DNA from: Verrucomicrobiota bacterium
GTDB taxonomy: Bacteria > Verrucomicrobiota > Verrucomicrobiia > Chthoniobacterales > Terrimicrobiaceae
Direction of reading: 5' to 3'
Assembly: GCA_026398275.1 (NCBI GenBank)
Contig: JAPLTF010000027.1
Coordinates: 1 to 64,000, forward strand
Length of the DNA stretch: 64,000 nucleotides
The notes below the pieces were generated by a model. That model had not been told where the DNA came from, did not search any database, and saw nothing but the letters and a program-made list of their open reading frames with translations. This document shows positions 1 through 8,003 of this stretch, one piece after another. A program made the translations under genes and the position numbers. Numbering within the stretch: position 1 is the stretch's first letter; each line of letters opens with the position of its first letter.

Positions 1-1
1 C

Positions 2-121
2 AGAACTTTGCAACTTTTGAGCGTTCACCCGTTTGAGAAAATGACTATGCATGAGCTACTTACAGAAAACGACTTCAGACATTTGGAACCATTAGATCCT
101 AACCAGTTGATGTTGTGGTAG
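2..121 (+). CDS. 3' end of a probable IS transposase gene
   Basis: An open frame enters from the left edge and stops with TAG at 119-121, giving 39 residues that end in NQLMLW. A tail of this kind (PFEK...HELL...NQL-hydrophobic-aromatic) is typical of the C-terminus of IS4-like DDE transposases. That is family knowledge recalled from sequence style, not a search result. The frame ends exactly where the neighbouring minus-strand PIN gene loses its normal sequence, so the insertion sequence end probably lies at about 122-130. The rest of the element is outside the window. Confidence 0.45.
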   Translation, partial: RTLQLLSVHPFEKMTMHELLTENDFRHLEPLDPNQLMLW

Positions 122-233
122 TTAAAACCGGACGCTCGTGAATCGGCGGATAAAACCGAATGGCCAGTTTATGGGCTGGGGCCGACTCGCGGCGCAGCAA
201 CTCCAACGCCCCGGTATCAACGAGAATCGCCAC
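99..233 (-). pseudogene. Truncated PIN-domain toxin (VapC-like)
   Basis: From a GTG at 233 the minus strand reads VAILVDTGALELLRR, a good PIN start with the first catalytic aspartate (LVDTGA). It continues through HKLAIRFY...PVLTT, which matches the start of the second PIN segment, and then collapses into low-complexity TTTSTG and a stop. Only about 40 of the usual 130 or so residues remain, and the acidic residues of the distal active site are missing. The start overlaps the stop of the upstream antitoxin-like gene, as in functional VapBC pairs. The break coincides with the incoming transposase frame, so disruption by an insertion sequence is the likely cause. Confidence 0.6.
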
Positions 234-414
234 GTGACTTCGCCTCTTTTCTGATTGCCTCCAGGCTGGCCAACAAGAGATCTCCTGCCCGGTCGAGGTC
301 GGCATTGTGCGGCCGCCGCCAGAAAACTGGCGTCTCGACTGGCTTGAAGCCCTGTTGCGGTTTCATGGCACCATGGACTTTCGCATTTCGTGGATTGCTT
401 GCAATTGCAGTCAT
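217..414 (-). CDS. Small antitoxin-like protein paired with the broken PIN gene
   Basis: This 65-residue protein has a charged helical C-terminus (DRAGDLLLASLEAIRKEAKSRG). I cannot assign it to a named family. It lies directly upstream of the PIN fragment on the same strand, with stop and start overlapping, which is the usual toxin-antitoxin layout. On position alone it is probably the antitoxin. An alternative start at the internal ATG 16 codons downstream would give 49 residues. Confidence 0.45.
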   Translation of the reverse strand: MTAIASNPRNAKVHGAMKPQQGFKPVETPVFWRRPHNADLDRAGDLLLASLEAIRKEAKSRGDSR

Positions 415-778
415 CAAAAACAGGGTAGCTGAGAACCTGTGAAATATATAGGAAAAAGCCACGCGTGCGGCGGGAGTTGCGCGGAAAGCTGAAGGCGGAA
501 GGCTGAAAGGGAGAGGGCGGAAGAGAAGGATGAAGCGTGAACACGTGGCCGCGGGGCGGCCCGGGTGGGTAGACAATCCGGAGGATTGCCCCGGAGGGGC
601 GACACGCTCGGGAGAGCGGGAGTCAAACTTGAAAGCTGAAGGGGGGGAAACCAGTTCTTGGTTCTTGGTTCTTGGTTCTTGGTTGGGGCGGAAGAAAAAG
701 CGGAAAGTGGAAGGCTGAAACGTGAAAGGGGAAATCAGACGAGCGTCGAGGTATCAGCGCCGGGGGGCGCGTTCGGAG
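415..778. other. Intergenic stretch without a convincing gene; short tandem repeat
   Basis: No frame here has coding character. The DNA is rich in purine runs of the form GGCGGAAGGCTGAAA. Positions 654-681 hold four perfect tandem copies of the heptamer GTTCTTG. I see no promoter or RNA structure that I can support. Confidence 0.6.
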
Positions 779-1057
779 TCAAACAGCAACGGGAGACAGT
801 GCTGCGGGATAGTGTCCCATAACAGCATCAGAAACCCAGATGTCCTCATCCAGATCCTCCCAGCGGAGTGCTCTTCCACCGACGCGGAGCTTTACCGAAG
901 CGAGCTGTTTTGCCGGTGCTGAAGCAAGCTTGGGATAGAAATGAACCGGAAACGAGTGCGTCGAGCCATCGAGCAGACGAACCCTAACCTGGCCGCTCCT
1001 CACGGTGGCTTCCGTGGCAACGAATTCAGGATTGTTCATGGAATGTGTTCCAAGCAT
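779..1057 (-). CDS. DUF2442 domain protein
   Basis: A protein of 86-92 residues, with start at 1057 or at the ATG at 1039. The pattern 'VRLLDGSTHSFPVHFYPKL' followed by 'WEDLDEDIWVSDAV' matches the DUF2442 family: a small fold that binds near its own operator, with the terminal Trp-Glu-Asp-Leu-Asp-Asp/Glu-like motif. It directly follows and overlaps the DUF4160 gene, the usual partner of DUF2442, and such pairs are often treated as toxin-antitoxin-like. Molecular function is not established for the family. Confidence 0.75.
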   Translation of the reverse strand: MLGTHSMNNPEFVATEATVRSGQVRVRLLDGSTHSFPVHFYPKLASAPAKQLASVKLRVGGRALRWEDLDEDIWVSDAVMGHYPAALSPVAV

Positions 1058-1265
1058 CTATGAGAGCATCCGCATTTTTCCGGATGATGCCAAGGATTTT
1101 GGGTATCTCATGCGGCGCAAGACCGTAGTTTTTTGACAGGGTCACCGGGACGAGCCAAAATTTTGCCTCAAAATCATCACGGGCAACATGGATGTGCGGC
1201 GGCTCTCCCGGTTCTCTGGAATAGAAATGGAACCTATATGGTCCGCTTCGAAAAACTGTTGGCAT
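1026..1265 (-). CDS. DUF4160 domain protein
   Basis: A 79-residue protein with the family signature FYSREPGEPPHIHVA followed by a short sheet and a C-terminal helix with 'NADALIDAWNTF'. DUF4160 proteins are found next to DUF2442 proteins throughout bacteria, and that arrangement is seen here with an overlap of 14-32 bases. The pair is presumably one transcription unit read leftwards. Function is unknown; a stress or toxin-antitoxin role is only inferred from the gene pairing. Confidence 0.8.
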   Translation of the reverse strand: MPTVFRSGPYRFHFYSREPGEPPHIHVARDDFEAKFWLVPVTLSKNYGLAPHEIPKILGIIRKNADALIDAWNTFHEQS

Positions 1266-1882
1266 TTTTGGAATTTGAAGGGCGATTGGGCGGGAAATTA
1301 TCGGCCGGCAGGCTGCCGCCTTTGGTCATTTCGGCGAATTTCGCCAAAGACCACACACTATTTTTGGATTTTTTAGCGCTTTCGCGCATTTTTTCTAATT
1401 GCCGTCGCCTTTGGACGTGAACTTCGAGGCGGACTGCAAAATCTTTTCGGCCAGCGGGAGGAACTGGGCGGCGCGGGCGTGCCACTGGGTCACCCGCTGG
1501 AGTCGGAACCCGGCTTCCTTGGCTTCCCCGGCGGGCATCGGCCAGCTTTTTCCAGAAGTTCGTTCGCTTTACCAAGGGGGGAATAGTGGTATATTCCCCG
1601 GAAAAAAGTCCTGATGATAGAGCCGAAAAAATCCCAAAACTACCGATCATCGGATGCGCTTCGGGGGATGGATTTCAATTTTTTTGGGCACTATTAGGGC
1701 ACTGGCGAGTGCCCAGAGTGCCCAAACAGAAAATCCGACTTACATAAACAACTGATAAACATGTTGTTAAAGTGGTCGGGCCGGAGAGATGATCCCTCCG
1801 GTGGCGGGCTCTGCGAGTTGGGCTTCGCGAGCAGGGTAGCGCTATCGCGCTGGGCAGTCGAACTGCGTTCAAACCTCGCCGG
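1266..1882. other. Degraded intergenic DNA left of the island
   Basis: No long gene is supported. One short minus-strand frame (1538 down to 1395, 47 residues, MPAGEAKEAGFRLQRV...) has reasonable amino acid composition and could be a remnant or a micro-gene, but it has no recognisable relatives or ribosome site. The stretch ends at the tRNA-derived repeat that marks the island boundary. Confidence 0.5.
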
Positions 1883-1930
1883 AAGAATCGGGCCGGCGAG
1901 ATTCGAACTCGCGACCTCTTGAACCCCATT
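1883..1930. repeat. attL: duplicated 3' part of tRNA-Pro
   Basis: These 48 bases match 17414-17461 with one difference (C at 1904, T at 17435). They correspond to the discriminator, 3' acceptor strand, T arm, variable region and the 3' half of the anticodon arm of the tRNA-Pro gene, but the 5' half of a tRNA is absent, so this copy is not a tRNA gene. With the integrase starting 42 bases further in, this is the left attachment site of an integrated element. Confidence 0.9.
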
Positions 1931-1972
1931 TATACGGTTGACGTGTTGCTCCATGTTCCGTAATATTCGTTT

Positions 1973-3460
1973 GTGAACGCGGATAATCCCAGCAAAGCAA
2001 GACGGGTAAAGGATAAGAAGCTCATCAAGGCGGGTGGTCGAGCGAACATGAGCAGAAATTCGGCTACAGAAAAAGTGGCAAGGGAATGGCAAGGGGAATC
2101 AGAGCGGAATGCACGTGCTTTTGCCAAGAACGATGTCCGATTTTGGAAAAAGCGGATTTTCAAGCCGCTGGACGGCAGGACCGGGAGCGAATCCCCGCAC
2201 TATTCAGTCAGGATTGCCCACGGGGGAGTCCGGCGGTCGGTCAGCCTGGAAACGGGCAATGCCGAGGCTGCGGCGACCCGCGCTCGCGACTTTTTTCAAG
2301 ATGTCATGCGAATCGGCCTCGCGGCGGCGGCAGAGAAGATCCGTCCGACTTCCTCCGCACCGGACCGGATCGCGACCATCGGCGAGTGGATCGTGGCCGC
2401 GCAGGGGGTGTCGGATGCCAGCACAACGACGGTGGGGCAGTATGCCGGGGCGCTGCGGTTGATTGCCGGCCAAATCCTCTCTGTGAAGAAATCCAAGAAG
2501 AGGTTCGCTCCGGGAAAAAAGGGCGGAGCGGCGGAGTTCCGCAAGATGATTGATGCCGCCTCGCTGGAGATCTTCACCCCGCAGGCGGTTCAGCAGTGGC
2601 GTTTGGGTTACGTGAAACGGGCACAGAATCCCGCAGAGGAGCGGAGCCGGATGACTTCGAGCAACAGCCTCATCAAGCAGGCCCGTTCTCTTTTTGGGGA
2701 GAAAATCGTCCGATTTGTTCCCAATCTCAAGCTCCCCGAGCCCAAACCGTTTGCCGGGTGCGAGTTCTACCCTCGCCAGAGCTCCCGGTATTTTTCCCGG
2801 ATTGACCCCAAGGCGCTTCTTCAAGCCGCCCATGCGGAATTGTCCGAGCAGGTTCCGCCCGTTTTTCTTGCCATGCTCCTCGCATTGTCTGCCGGATTGC
2901 GGAAGGGGGAGATAGATTCGCTGGCATGGCATCAGGTGGATTTTGACCAGGCGCTGATCCGGGTCGAGAACACGGCCGCCGCGAGCCTCAAAACCGTGGA
3001 CTCCCGCGACGAGGTTCCGATTGATCCGGGCCTGATCTCAATCCTTCGCGGGTTCAGGGCGAAGGCCACAGGGGAATTCGTCATCGAGTCCCCCAATGAG
3101 GACTCCGGCCCGAAGGCCTGGGGGCGGATGTATCGGTCTGAGCGTGTTTTTGAAAAGCTCTACGCATGGCTCCGCAAAAATGGCGTCACAGCGAGGAAGC
3201 CCCTGCACGAGTTGCGGAAGGAGCTTGGGGCACTGATCACCACGGAATTTGGAATCTATGCTGCCAGCCGGATACTCCGGCACAGCGACGTTGCCACAAC
3301 CGCCCGCCACTACTCCGACGTGAAAACAAGGGCGGTCATCAGCATGGGGGATTGGCTCGCGCCTGGAAACGTCATCAGAATGAAACCCAAGACGCCTGGA
3401 AAAGCATTGAAAGGGAAAACGAAGGTCCGGCGTCCGCGCCGGGTGAAGGAGGCGGCATGA
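1973..3460 (+). CDS. int: Tyrosine site-specific recombinase (island integrase)
   Basis: The product has 495 residues from GTG at 1973, or 470 from ATG at 2048; the later start is also plausible. The C-terminal catalytic domain shows the tyrosine recombinase set: Arg310 in SAGLRKGEID, His412 and Arg415 in HELRK, His437 in LRHSDVATT, and the nucleophile Tyr447 in RHYSDV. The middle part is a SAM-like core-binding region; the N-terminus is basic. It should catalyse integration and excision at the tRNA-Pro 3' end through the flanking 48-bp repeats. Its stop overlaps the next start by four bases (ATGA), so it is translationally coupled to the downstream unknown gene. Confidence 0.93.
   Translation: MNADNPSKARRVKDKKLIKAGGRANMSRNSATEKVAREWQGESERNARAFAKNDVRFWKKRIFKPLDGRTGSESPHYSVRIAHGGVRRSVSLETGNAEAAATRARDFFQDVMRIGLAAAAEKIRPTSSAPDRIATIGEWIVAAQGVSDASTTTVGQYAGALRLIAGQILSVKKSKKRFAPGKKGGAAEFRKMIDAASLEIFTPQAVQQWRLGYVKRAQNPAEERSRMTSSNSLIKQARSLFGEKIVRFVPNLKLPEPKPFAGCEFYPRQSSRYFSRIDPKALLQAAHAELSEQVPPVFLAMLLALSAGLRKGEIDSLAWHQVDFDQALIRVENTAAASLKTVDSRDEVPIDPGLISILRGFRAKATGEFVIESPNEDSGPKAWGRMYRSERVFEKLYAWLRKNGVTARKPLHELRKELGALITTEFGIYAASRILRHSDVATTARHYSDVKTRAVISMGDWLAPGNVIRMKPKTPGKALKGKTKVRRPRRVKEAA
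2076..2096 (+). repeat. Candidate integrase arm-type sites, left end
   Basis: Two direct copies of TGGCAAGGGR (2076-2085 and 2087-2096) lie 11 bases apart, one helical turn. The same pair in the same orientation occurs at 17349-17369 near the right end. Repeated decamers at helical spacing close to both att cores fit arm-binding sites for integrase or excisionase. This is inferred from position and repetition only. The left pair lies inside the 5' part of the integrase reading frame. Confidence 0.5.
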
Positions 3461-4500
3461 AAGCGCCAAGAAAGATCGCTGAAAATTCACCGCTGCCCGA
3501 GAGGATCAAGATAATCAAACTGAAATCTCTCGCGCCATTTAGGCTTGGAATGCCCGGCATAGCATGCATTTGCAGGCGAGCCTTTGAAATGTCAGCCAGA
3601 TGGGGAACCAAAGAGCGGACTCCGGCCATACAGGACGAGTCGGACGCCAGGCGTGCGTTGGCATCCCTCGTGGACTTGGCGTCTCGCGGCGACGCTCAAG
3701 CCGCCAAATTCATTCACATGCTCGCGGAAGAATTGACAGTGGCAATGAATGCACTGGCAAAACGCGATTTTGAGCTTTGGGATCCGATCCTTGCCGAAGC
3801 AAGTGCATGGCCGATTCGATATTCAGACATCCCCTTGGAAAAAAAGCTCAACGAGGACCTGCTTGCGCGAGTTGGGAGAAAGTCCATTTTGCCTCGCGCA
3901 ATTCACCACAAGTCAGCGGGAACCCCAAAGCCCACCAGACTGGATGTTACAACACCATTGAACCAACGATTAATGTTCTGTGCTGATGCGTTAAACAGTC
4001 TTTCCGGCGCCGCATGTATTGTGCTGGCTTCCGACAATCCGAGCGCTGAAGTCTTTGAAGAACGGCTGGACGATCTATTGCTTGATGCCTTAGTAAAGCA
4101 GCCTCAAACGGCCGGCATTCCAACCCCAGTAATTCGGAAACTCATGCTTGAGTTCCGGCAGAATGGCCAATTCGACCTCGCAGATAAAAAGGGACGAGCA
4201 TCGGCCATCTTCGACTGGCTGGACGCAGAAGCCGGCAGGAAGATCCAGGATGTTGATTTTTTTCGCGAGCGGGGATTAAACGCGCAGAGCATGGGCGGTC
4301 CGGACGCCAACAAGGTTGACGAATGGCTTCGTATCATCAAAAAATGCAACACCCCTAAAGGCGCGAGGGAATCCTTCTGCGCCGAGACCAGCGACGCGGA
4401 TCGAAAGAATTTCCTACTGCTTCACCGAGGACCAAAGACGGTCGAGACGGCCATCCGAAAACAGATTTTGCGGGCAATCATTGAATCACAGAACTGGTAA
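3457..4500 (+). CDS. Island protein of unknown function
   Basis: A 347-residue protein whose ATG overlaps the integrase stop (ATGA) behind a good ribosome site (GAAGGAGG). I recognise no domain. It is soluble, with mixed helical character, and contains a segment rich in Ala and Leu around 'RRALASLVDLASRGDAQAAKFIHMLAEEL'. Its coupling to the integrase suggests a linked role or at least shared expression. After its stop a short hairpin (GCTATC-GCG-GATAGC, 4539-4553) precedes a pyrimidine-rich tract and may end this transcript before the excisionase-like gene. Confidence 0.65.
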   Translation: MKAPRKIAENSPLPERIKIIKLKSLAPFRLGMPGIACICRRAFEMSARWGTKERTPAIQDESDARRALASLVDLASRGDAQAAKFIHMLAEELTVAMNALAKRDFELWDPILAEASAWPIRYSDIPLEKKLNEDLLARVGRKSILPRAIHHKSAGTPKPTRLDVTTPLNQRLMFCADALNSLSGAACIVLASDNPSAEVFEERLDDLLLDALVKQPQTAGIPTPVIRKLMLEFRQNGQFDLADKKGRASAIFDWLDAEAGRKIQDVDFFRERGLNAQSMGGPDANKVDEWLRIIKKCNTPKGARESFCAETSDADRKNFLLLHRGPKTVETAIRKQILRAIIESQNW

Positions 4501-4595
4501 TCTTTGCTTGTTGAGGCCCGCCAGTAAAGGCGGAGGAAGCTATCGCGGATAGCCCCCCTTTATCTTCTCAATTCATTTGTTGGTTCTTTTGCGCA

Positions 4596-4799
4596 ATGCG
4601 AAGGAACCAAGAAAACAACAACGAACAGCCTCATTTCAGCCCGAGGAGACTCGCGGACCGATGGGGGGTATGCGAGCTGACCTTGCGGAGGTGGCGGCGG
4701 GAGGGACGAATAAGGGCGATGCGCATCGGGCGGGCAGTCAGGTTTTCTATCGAGGAAATCGAACGCATCGAGCGGGAGGCTCAGGAGGTTGCCGTATGA
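4596..4799 (+). CDS. Excisionase-like small HTH protein
   Basis: A 67-residue protein with a winged-helix or MerR-type DNA-binding motif: SPRRLADRWGVCELTLRRWRREGRIRAMRIGRAVRFSIEEIE. This is the typical layout of Xis/AlpA-like proteins encoded by satellites and integrative elements. It probably bends DNA for excision or controls the replication operon. It starts a chain of genes joined by ATGA overlaps (4796, 4984, 5223, 6266), so it is likely the first gene of the replication transcript. Confidence 0.8.
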   Translation: MRRNQENNNEQPHFSPRRLADRWGVCELTLRRWRREGRIRAMRIGRAVRFSIEEIERIEREAQEVAV

Positions 4800-4987
4800 A
4801 AAGGAAGCCATCGCCCTTGATACCGCTCGACTTTGTTCCGCAGGGTAGCCCGAAGGTGCGGCGTCTTGCCGAGCAACTTCAAATTCTCGTTGAAGAGCGG
4901 GCGCGGGAACTCTTCGATGAAACCCTACGCCGTGCGGTGCAGGCGCGTGGGGATGCGACGATCCAGCATCCGGGCAAAATGCCATGA
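4796..4987 (+). CDS. Small island protein, unknown
   Basis: A 63-residue protein whose ATG overlaps the stop of the HTH gene by four bases. The central part, VRRLAEQLQILVEERARELFDETLRRAVQARGD, is a single charged amphipathic helix, perhaps a coiled coil. No family is recognised. Its place between the excisionase-like gene and the primase, with coupling on both sides, argues that it is translated and belongs to the replication or regulation module. Confidence 0.65.
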   Translation: MKRKPSPLIPLDFVPQGSPKVRRLAEQLQILVEERARELFDETLRRAVQARGDATIQHPGKMP

Positions 4988-5226
4988 GGCCGCCACCAAA
5001 AAAAGAAGCCCCGACGGCAACCGGGGCAGTCGGCGATGGGATAGCGACGACAGGAGGAATATGTGCGAACCCGCCTATTTCGTCAATACGGCTTGCTTGC
5101 GCAGCGCTGGGGCAGGACGGCTTTGTGGAATGGCACAGTGGACTATTCCCCGAACCCGTTACCACCGGGTTTGAGGACTCGCTGGCGCTTTGGCGCGAGT
5201 ATGTCGCGAGGGAGACGTGGCGATGA
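4984..5226 (+). CDS. Small island protein, unknown
   Basis: An 80-residue protein joined by ATGA overlaps to genes on both sides. The C-terminal half (GFVEWHSGLFPEPVTTGFEDSLALWREYVARETWR) is acidic and aromatic, while the N-terminal half is Pro/Ala/Thr rich and probably disordered. No known domain is seen. The coupling with the primase gene makes translation likely. Confidence 0.6.
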   Translation: MRPPPKKEAPTATGAVGDGIATTGGICANPPISSIRLACAALGQDGFVEWHSGLFPEPVTTGFEDSLALWREYVARETWR

Positions 5227-6269
5227 GCGATTCCCTTTGCTCGCTGATCAAAAGCCGCCTCTCAATCCGGCAGGCGGCAGCCTTGCTTGGAATTGAGCTT
5301 CCGCCGAAAGATTGTGTTAAATTTCGCTCTCCATTCCGCTCCGACCGCTCTCCGAGTTGCACGGTCCGAAAGGACGTTTTTACCGACTGGTCAACCGGCG
5401 AACACCTCGACCAGATTGATTTCTTTGCCGTTGCCAAGGGGATTCCCGTCGCTGAGGCAGTCAAGGGGCTGGCAGACATCCTGCGGATTGTTGGCGACAG
5501 GCCCGCCCGCACCGTTCGGCAGGCAAGGCCGACTGCGGATGCCGACGCCGCCGAGCGGGCACGCAAGCGTTTCGCCTGGTCGGAATTTGAAATACCCAGC
5601 CGGGGGGAGATCCGGCAGATTGCGGAGATTCGGGGATTATCTCCGGAATCAATCGGGCTCGCCGTTTCGCGCGGCCTGCTTTGGATTTGTGATTCCCGCG
5701 AGGGGAGAGCTTGGGTGGCAACCGACTCCGCTCGTCGCAATGCCCAAGCCCGTCGCTTGGACGGCAGACCCTGGGACAAGATCGGAGCGAAAGCGTGGAC
5801 CATGCCCGGATCGGAAGCGAGTTGGCCCGTCGGACTCCGCGAGGCCGCAAATTTTCCAACAATCGCCCTATGCGAAGGCGGACCAGATATGTTGGCGGCG
5901 CTGCACCTCGCTTGGATTGCTGGCGCGGAGGACAAGATTGCGGCCGTGGCGATGCTTGGGGCAGCGATAAGGATCCCGGGCGACGCGATTCCGCTGTTCG
6001 CCGGTCGTCGCGTGCGGATCTTCGGGCACAGGGACATTGCTGGCCAAGATGCCACAGATCGCTGGGCAAGCCTACTTGCCAGGGCAGGCTGTGCCGTGGA
6101 CGGCTTCATGTTCAATGGACTTCTAAAGGCGGACGGTGCGCCCGTGGCCGACTTGAACGACTTTGCGCACCTCGACCCGGACCAATGGGAAGGCGAGCGT
6201 GACCGCATAGAGTCCGCATTCAATTTTGCAGCCCCGCCAGCAACCGGCACAACGAACCGCCACCAATGA
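5223..6269 (+). CDS. Toprim/CHC2-type DNA primase of the island
   Basis: A 348-residue protein starting at the ATG that overlaps the previous stop. The N-terminus resembles a CHC2 primase zinc domain (KFRSPFRSDRSPSCTVRKDVF...DFFAVAKG) but lacks most of the zinc cysteines, so the metal site is degenerate. A toprim domain follows in the second half: the glutamate motif IALCEGGPDMLAAL and the acidic motif FGHRDIAGQDA. Such proteins prime replication of plasmids and phage satellites. The ATPase gene downstream is coupled by ATGA, giving a primase-helicase pair expected to drive autonomous replication after excision. Confidence 0.82.
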   Translation: MSDSLCSLIKSRLSIRQAAALLGIELPPKDCVKFRSPFRSDRSPSCTVRKDVFTDWSTGEHLDQIDFFAVAKGIPVAEAVKGLADILRIVGDRPARTVRQARPTADADAAERARKRFAWSEFEIPSRGEIRQIAEIRGLSPESIGLAVSRGLLWICDSREGRAWVATDSARRNAQARRLDGRPWDKIGAKAWTMPGSEASWPVGLREAANFPTIALCEGGPDMLAALHLAWIAGAEDKIAAVAMLGAAIRIPGDAIPLFAGRRVRIFGHRDIAGQDATDRWASLLARAGCAVDGFMFNGLLKADGAPVADLNDFAHLDPDQWEGERDRIESAFNFAAPPATGTTNRHQ

Positions 6270-7486
6270 TCAAAACATTTCCACCCACACCCGCTATGAC
6301 CCTCAAAGAAAAATTCGCCAACAGCAGGCCAGCGGCAAAAGAACAGGATCGCCAGCGGGGCGAGCCTCGCGACATTCCCTTTTTCAGGGAGGAGGAATTA
6401 CGCGGCGAGAATCGAATGCCCGCACCGGAGGCAATCCCATTGCTTTCAATCCGACATGATACACCGAACCCGGAGGACACCTTGCTTGGAGACCGCTTCC
6501 TTTGCCGCGAGGGTGGAATGTTGTTTGTCGGACCGTCCGGCATCGGCAAATCATCCTCCTCCGTTCAAATGGATGTTTGCTGGTCAATCGGAAAACCGTC
6601 CTTCGGAATCCATCCGGCAAGGCCGCTGAAAATCCTTCAAATTCAAGCGGAGAATGACCGTGGTGACCTTGTGGAGATGATACGAGGGGTCTGGCAGGCA
6701 ATGGGATTCGATGCGGATGCAGAGCGCCTTTGCCTTCAAAACCTCCTGACTGCATCGGAGAAGACGCGCACCGGGGATATATTCCTGTCTGAAGTTGTCC
6801 GGCCATTGCTGGAGAAACACAGCCCGGACATCCTTCGGATTGATCCCTTGCTTGCCTATTTGGGCGACGATCCGACAGACACAAAGGCCCTGGCGAGATT
6901 CTGTCGGAATGGACTCAATCCTTTGTTGGAGGAATTCAAATGCGCCGTGATTCTCAACCATCACACCCCAAAGACAACGAACCGGGACACTTCGCTTTGG
7001 CGGGCATCGGATTGGATGTATTCGGGCGCCGGGGGCGCTGACCTCACAAACTGGGCGAGAGCAATTCTCGTCATTGACCCGACGAGCAACCCCTCCGCCT
7101 TCAAGTTTATCGGGGCGAAGCGAGGCAAGCGGTTGCAATGGGTGAGCGGAGATGGGGGGCCGCAATTCCAACGGATTTTCTGCCATAGCGAGAATTCGAT
7201 TGCATGGCGCGATGCGACCGAGGCCGAGGTTGATGGGATTCGGCCAAAGGGGGACAAAGGGCTCCCAAGCGATGAGGAACTGATCGCTTTTGTCCCAATG
7301 TCTGGGAGCATCGCAAAGGAGCGGCTTCTTGACCAATGGAATACGAAAAAGGAGATCGGACAGAAGAGATGCAGAACGTTGCTTACGTTGATGATTTCCG
7401 ATGGAAAGGTTTTCGAGTGGCGTATTCCCCGCTCAAAAACCAACCCGGAAGTCCACATTTCACGCCATGAACAGCAGCTTGTTTGA
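6266..7486 (+). CDS. RepA-like hexameric AAA/RecA-fold ATPase (replicative helicase type)
   Basis: A 406-residue protein with a RecA-like ATPase core: Walker A GPSGIGKSS, a Walker B-like strand DILRIDPLLAYLGDD, and the downstream 'CAVILNHHTPKTT' with the sensor-like HH pair. This pattern is that of RepA/DnaB-like helicase ATPases (AAA_25) found next to primases in plasmids and satellites. The last part, after about residue 330, looks like a small winged-helix tail. It is coupled to the primase by an ATGA overlap and overlaps the next gene by 20 bases. Confidence 0.82.
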   Translation: MIKTFPPTPAMTLKEKFANSRPAAKEQDRQRGEPRDIPFFREEELRGENRMPAPEAIPLLSIRHDTPNPEDTLLGDRFLCREGGMLFVGPSGIGKSSSSVQMDVCWSIGKPSFGIHPARPLKILQIQAENDRGDLVEMIRGVWQAMGFDADAERLCLQNLLTASEKTRTGDIFLSEVVRPLLEKHSPDILRIDPLLAYLGDDPTDTKALARFCRNGLNPLLEEFKCAVILNHHTPKTTNRDTSLWRASDWMYSGAGGADLTNWARAILVIDPTSNPSAFKFIGAKRGKRLQWVSGDGGPQFQRIFCHSENSIAWRDATEAEVDGIRPKGDKGLPSDEELIAFVPMSGSIAKERLLDQWNTKKEIGQKRCRTLLTLMISDGKVFEWRIPRSKTNPEVHISRHEQQLV

Positions 7487-7892
7487 GACTTCGGCACTGA
7501 CTCCGGCACTACGGCAATCCGTTGCCAGCATCACGCCGCAAGACCCGGTGACAGACGATGGCGGCAGCCTACTTGGTGTAGCTGCCATCGTCTCTGTCTC
7601 CACTCGCGAACGTCTCAGAAAGAAACCTGCCAACATCTCCGGGCATTTCAGCACAAGGCAGGCTTGTGCCTTCTTGGAGCAGGAGGCCCGTGGCGAGGGC
7701 AACGCCCCGCGCGAGATGACCATTTCGACATGGAAAGAAAGAAGGCAGTCAACCCGCTCTGCTGCCGGAGGCCGCAAGAGATACGCCCGAGGCGCGGGGA
7801 CTGCCCAAAGCCAAACATACGTTTTCCAACGGCCCCGTCAACCCCGAGTCCGTTTCCAAGTCGCGGACGAGAACGGCGAGCGGAAAGCATGA
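7467..7892 (+). CDS. Island protein of unknown function
   Basis: A 141-residue basic protein that begins inside the 3' end of the ATPase gene. The middle part, 'HFSTRQACAFLEQEARGEGNAPREMTISTWKERR', resembles a helix-turn-helix region (TRQAC...MTISTWKERR), so DNA binding is possible. The tail is Arg/Gln/Pro rich. Assignment to a family is not possible by eye. It is the last gene of the replication chain; 110 bases without a gene follow. Confidence 0.5.
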   Translation: MNSSLFETSALTPALRQSVASITPQDPVTDDGGSLLGVAAIVSVSTRERLRKKPANISGHFSTRQACAFLEQEARGEGNAPREMTISTWKERRQSTRSAAGGRKRYARGAGTAQSQTYVFQRPRQPRVRFQVADENGERKA

Positions 7893-8003
7893 GAGCGCTC
7901 CCCGACAATCGGGATTTTGGCTTTGCAGATGAAAAACCGGGTCGTTTGAAAGATTTTTGAAAATAACCGATTCCAACTGCTGAGGCGCTGAGTATAGCGT
8001 AGG

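Noticed and set aside
1883-1930. A second tRNA-Pro gene
   Set aside because: Only the 3' half is present; the acceptor 5' strand, D arm and 5' anticodon stem are missing, so it is the displaced attachment-site copy.
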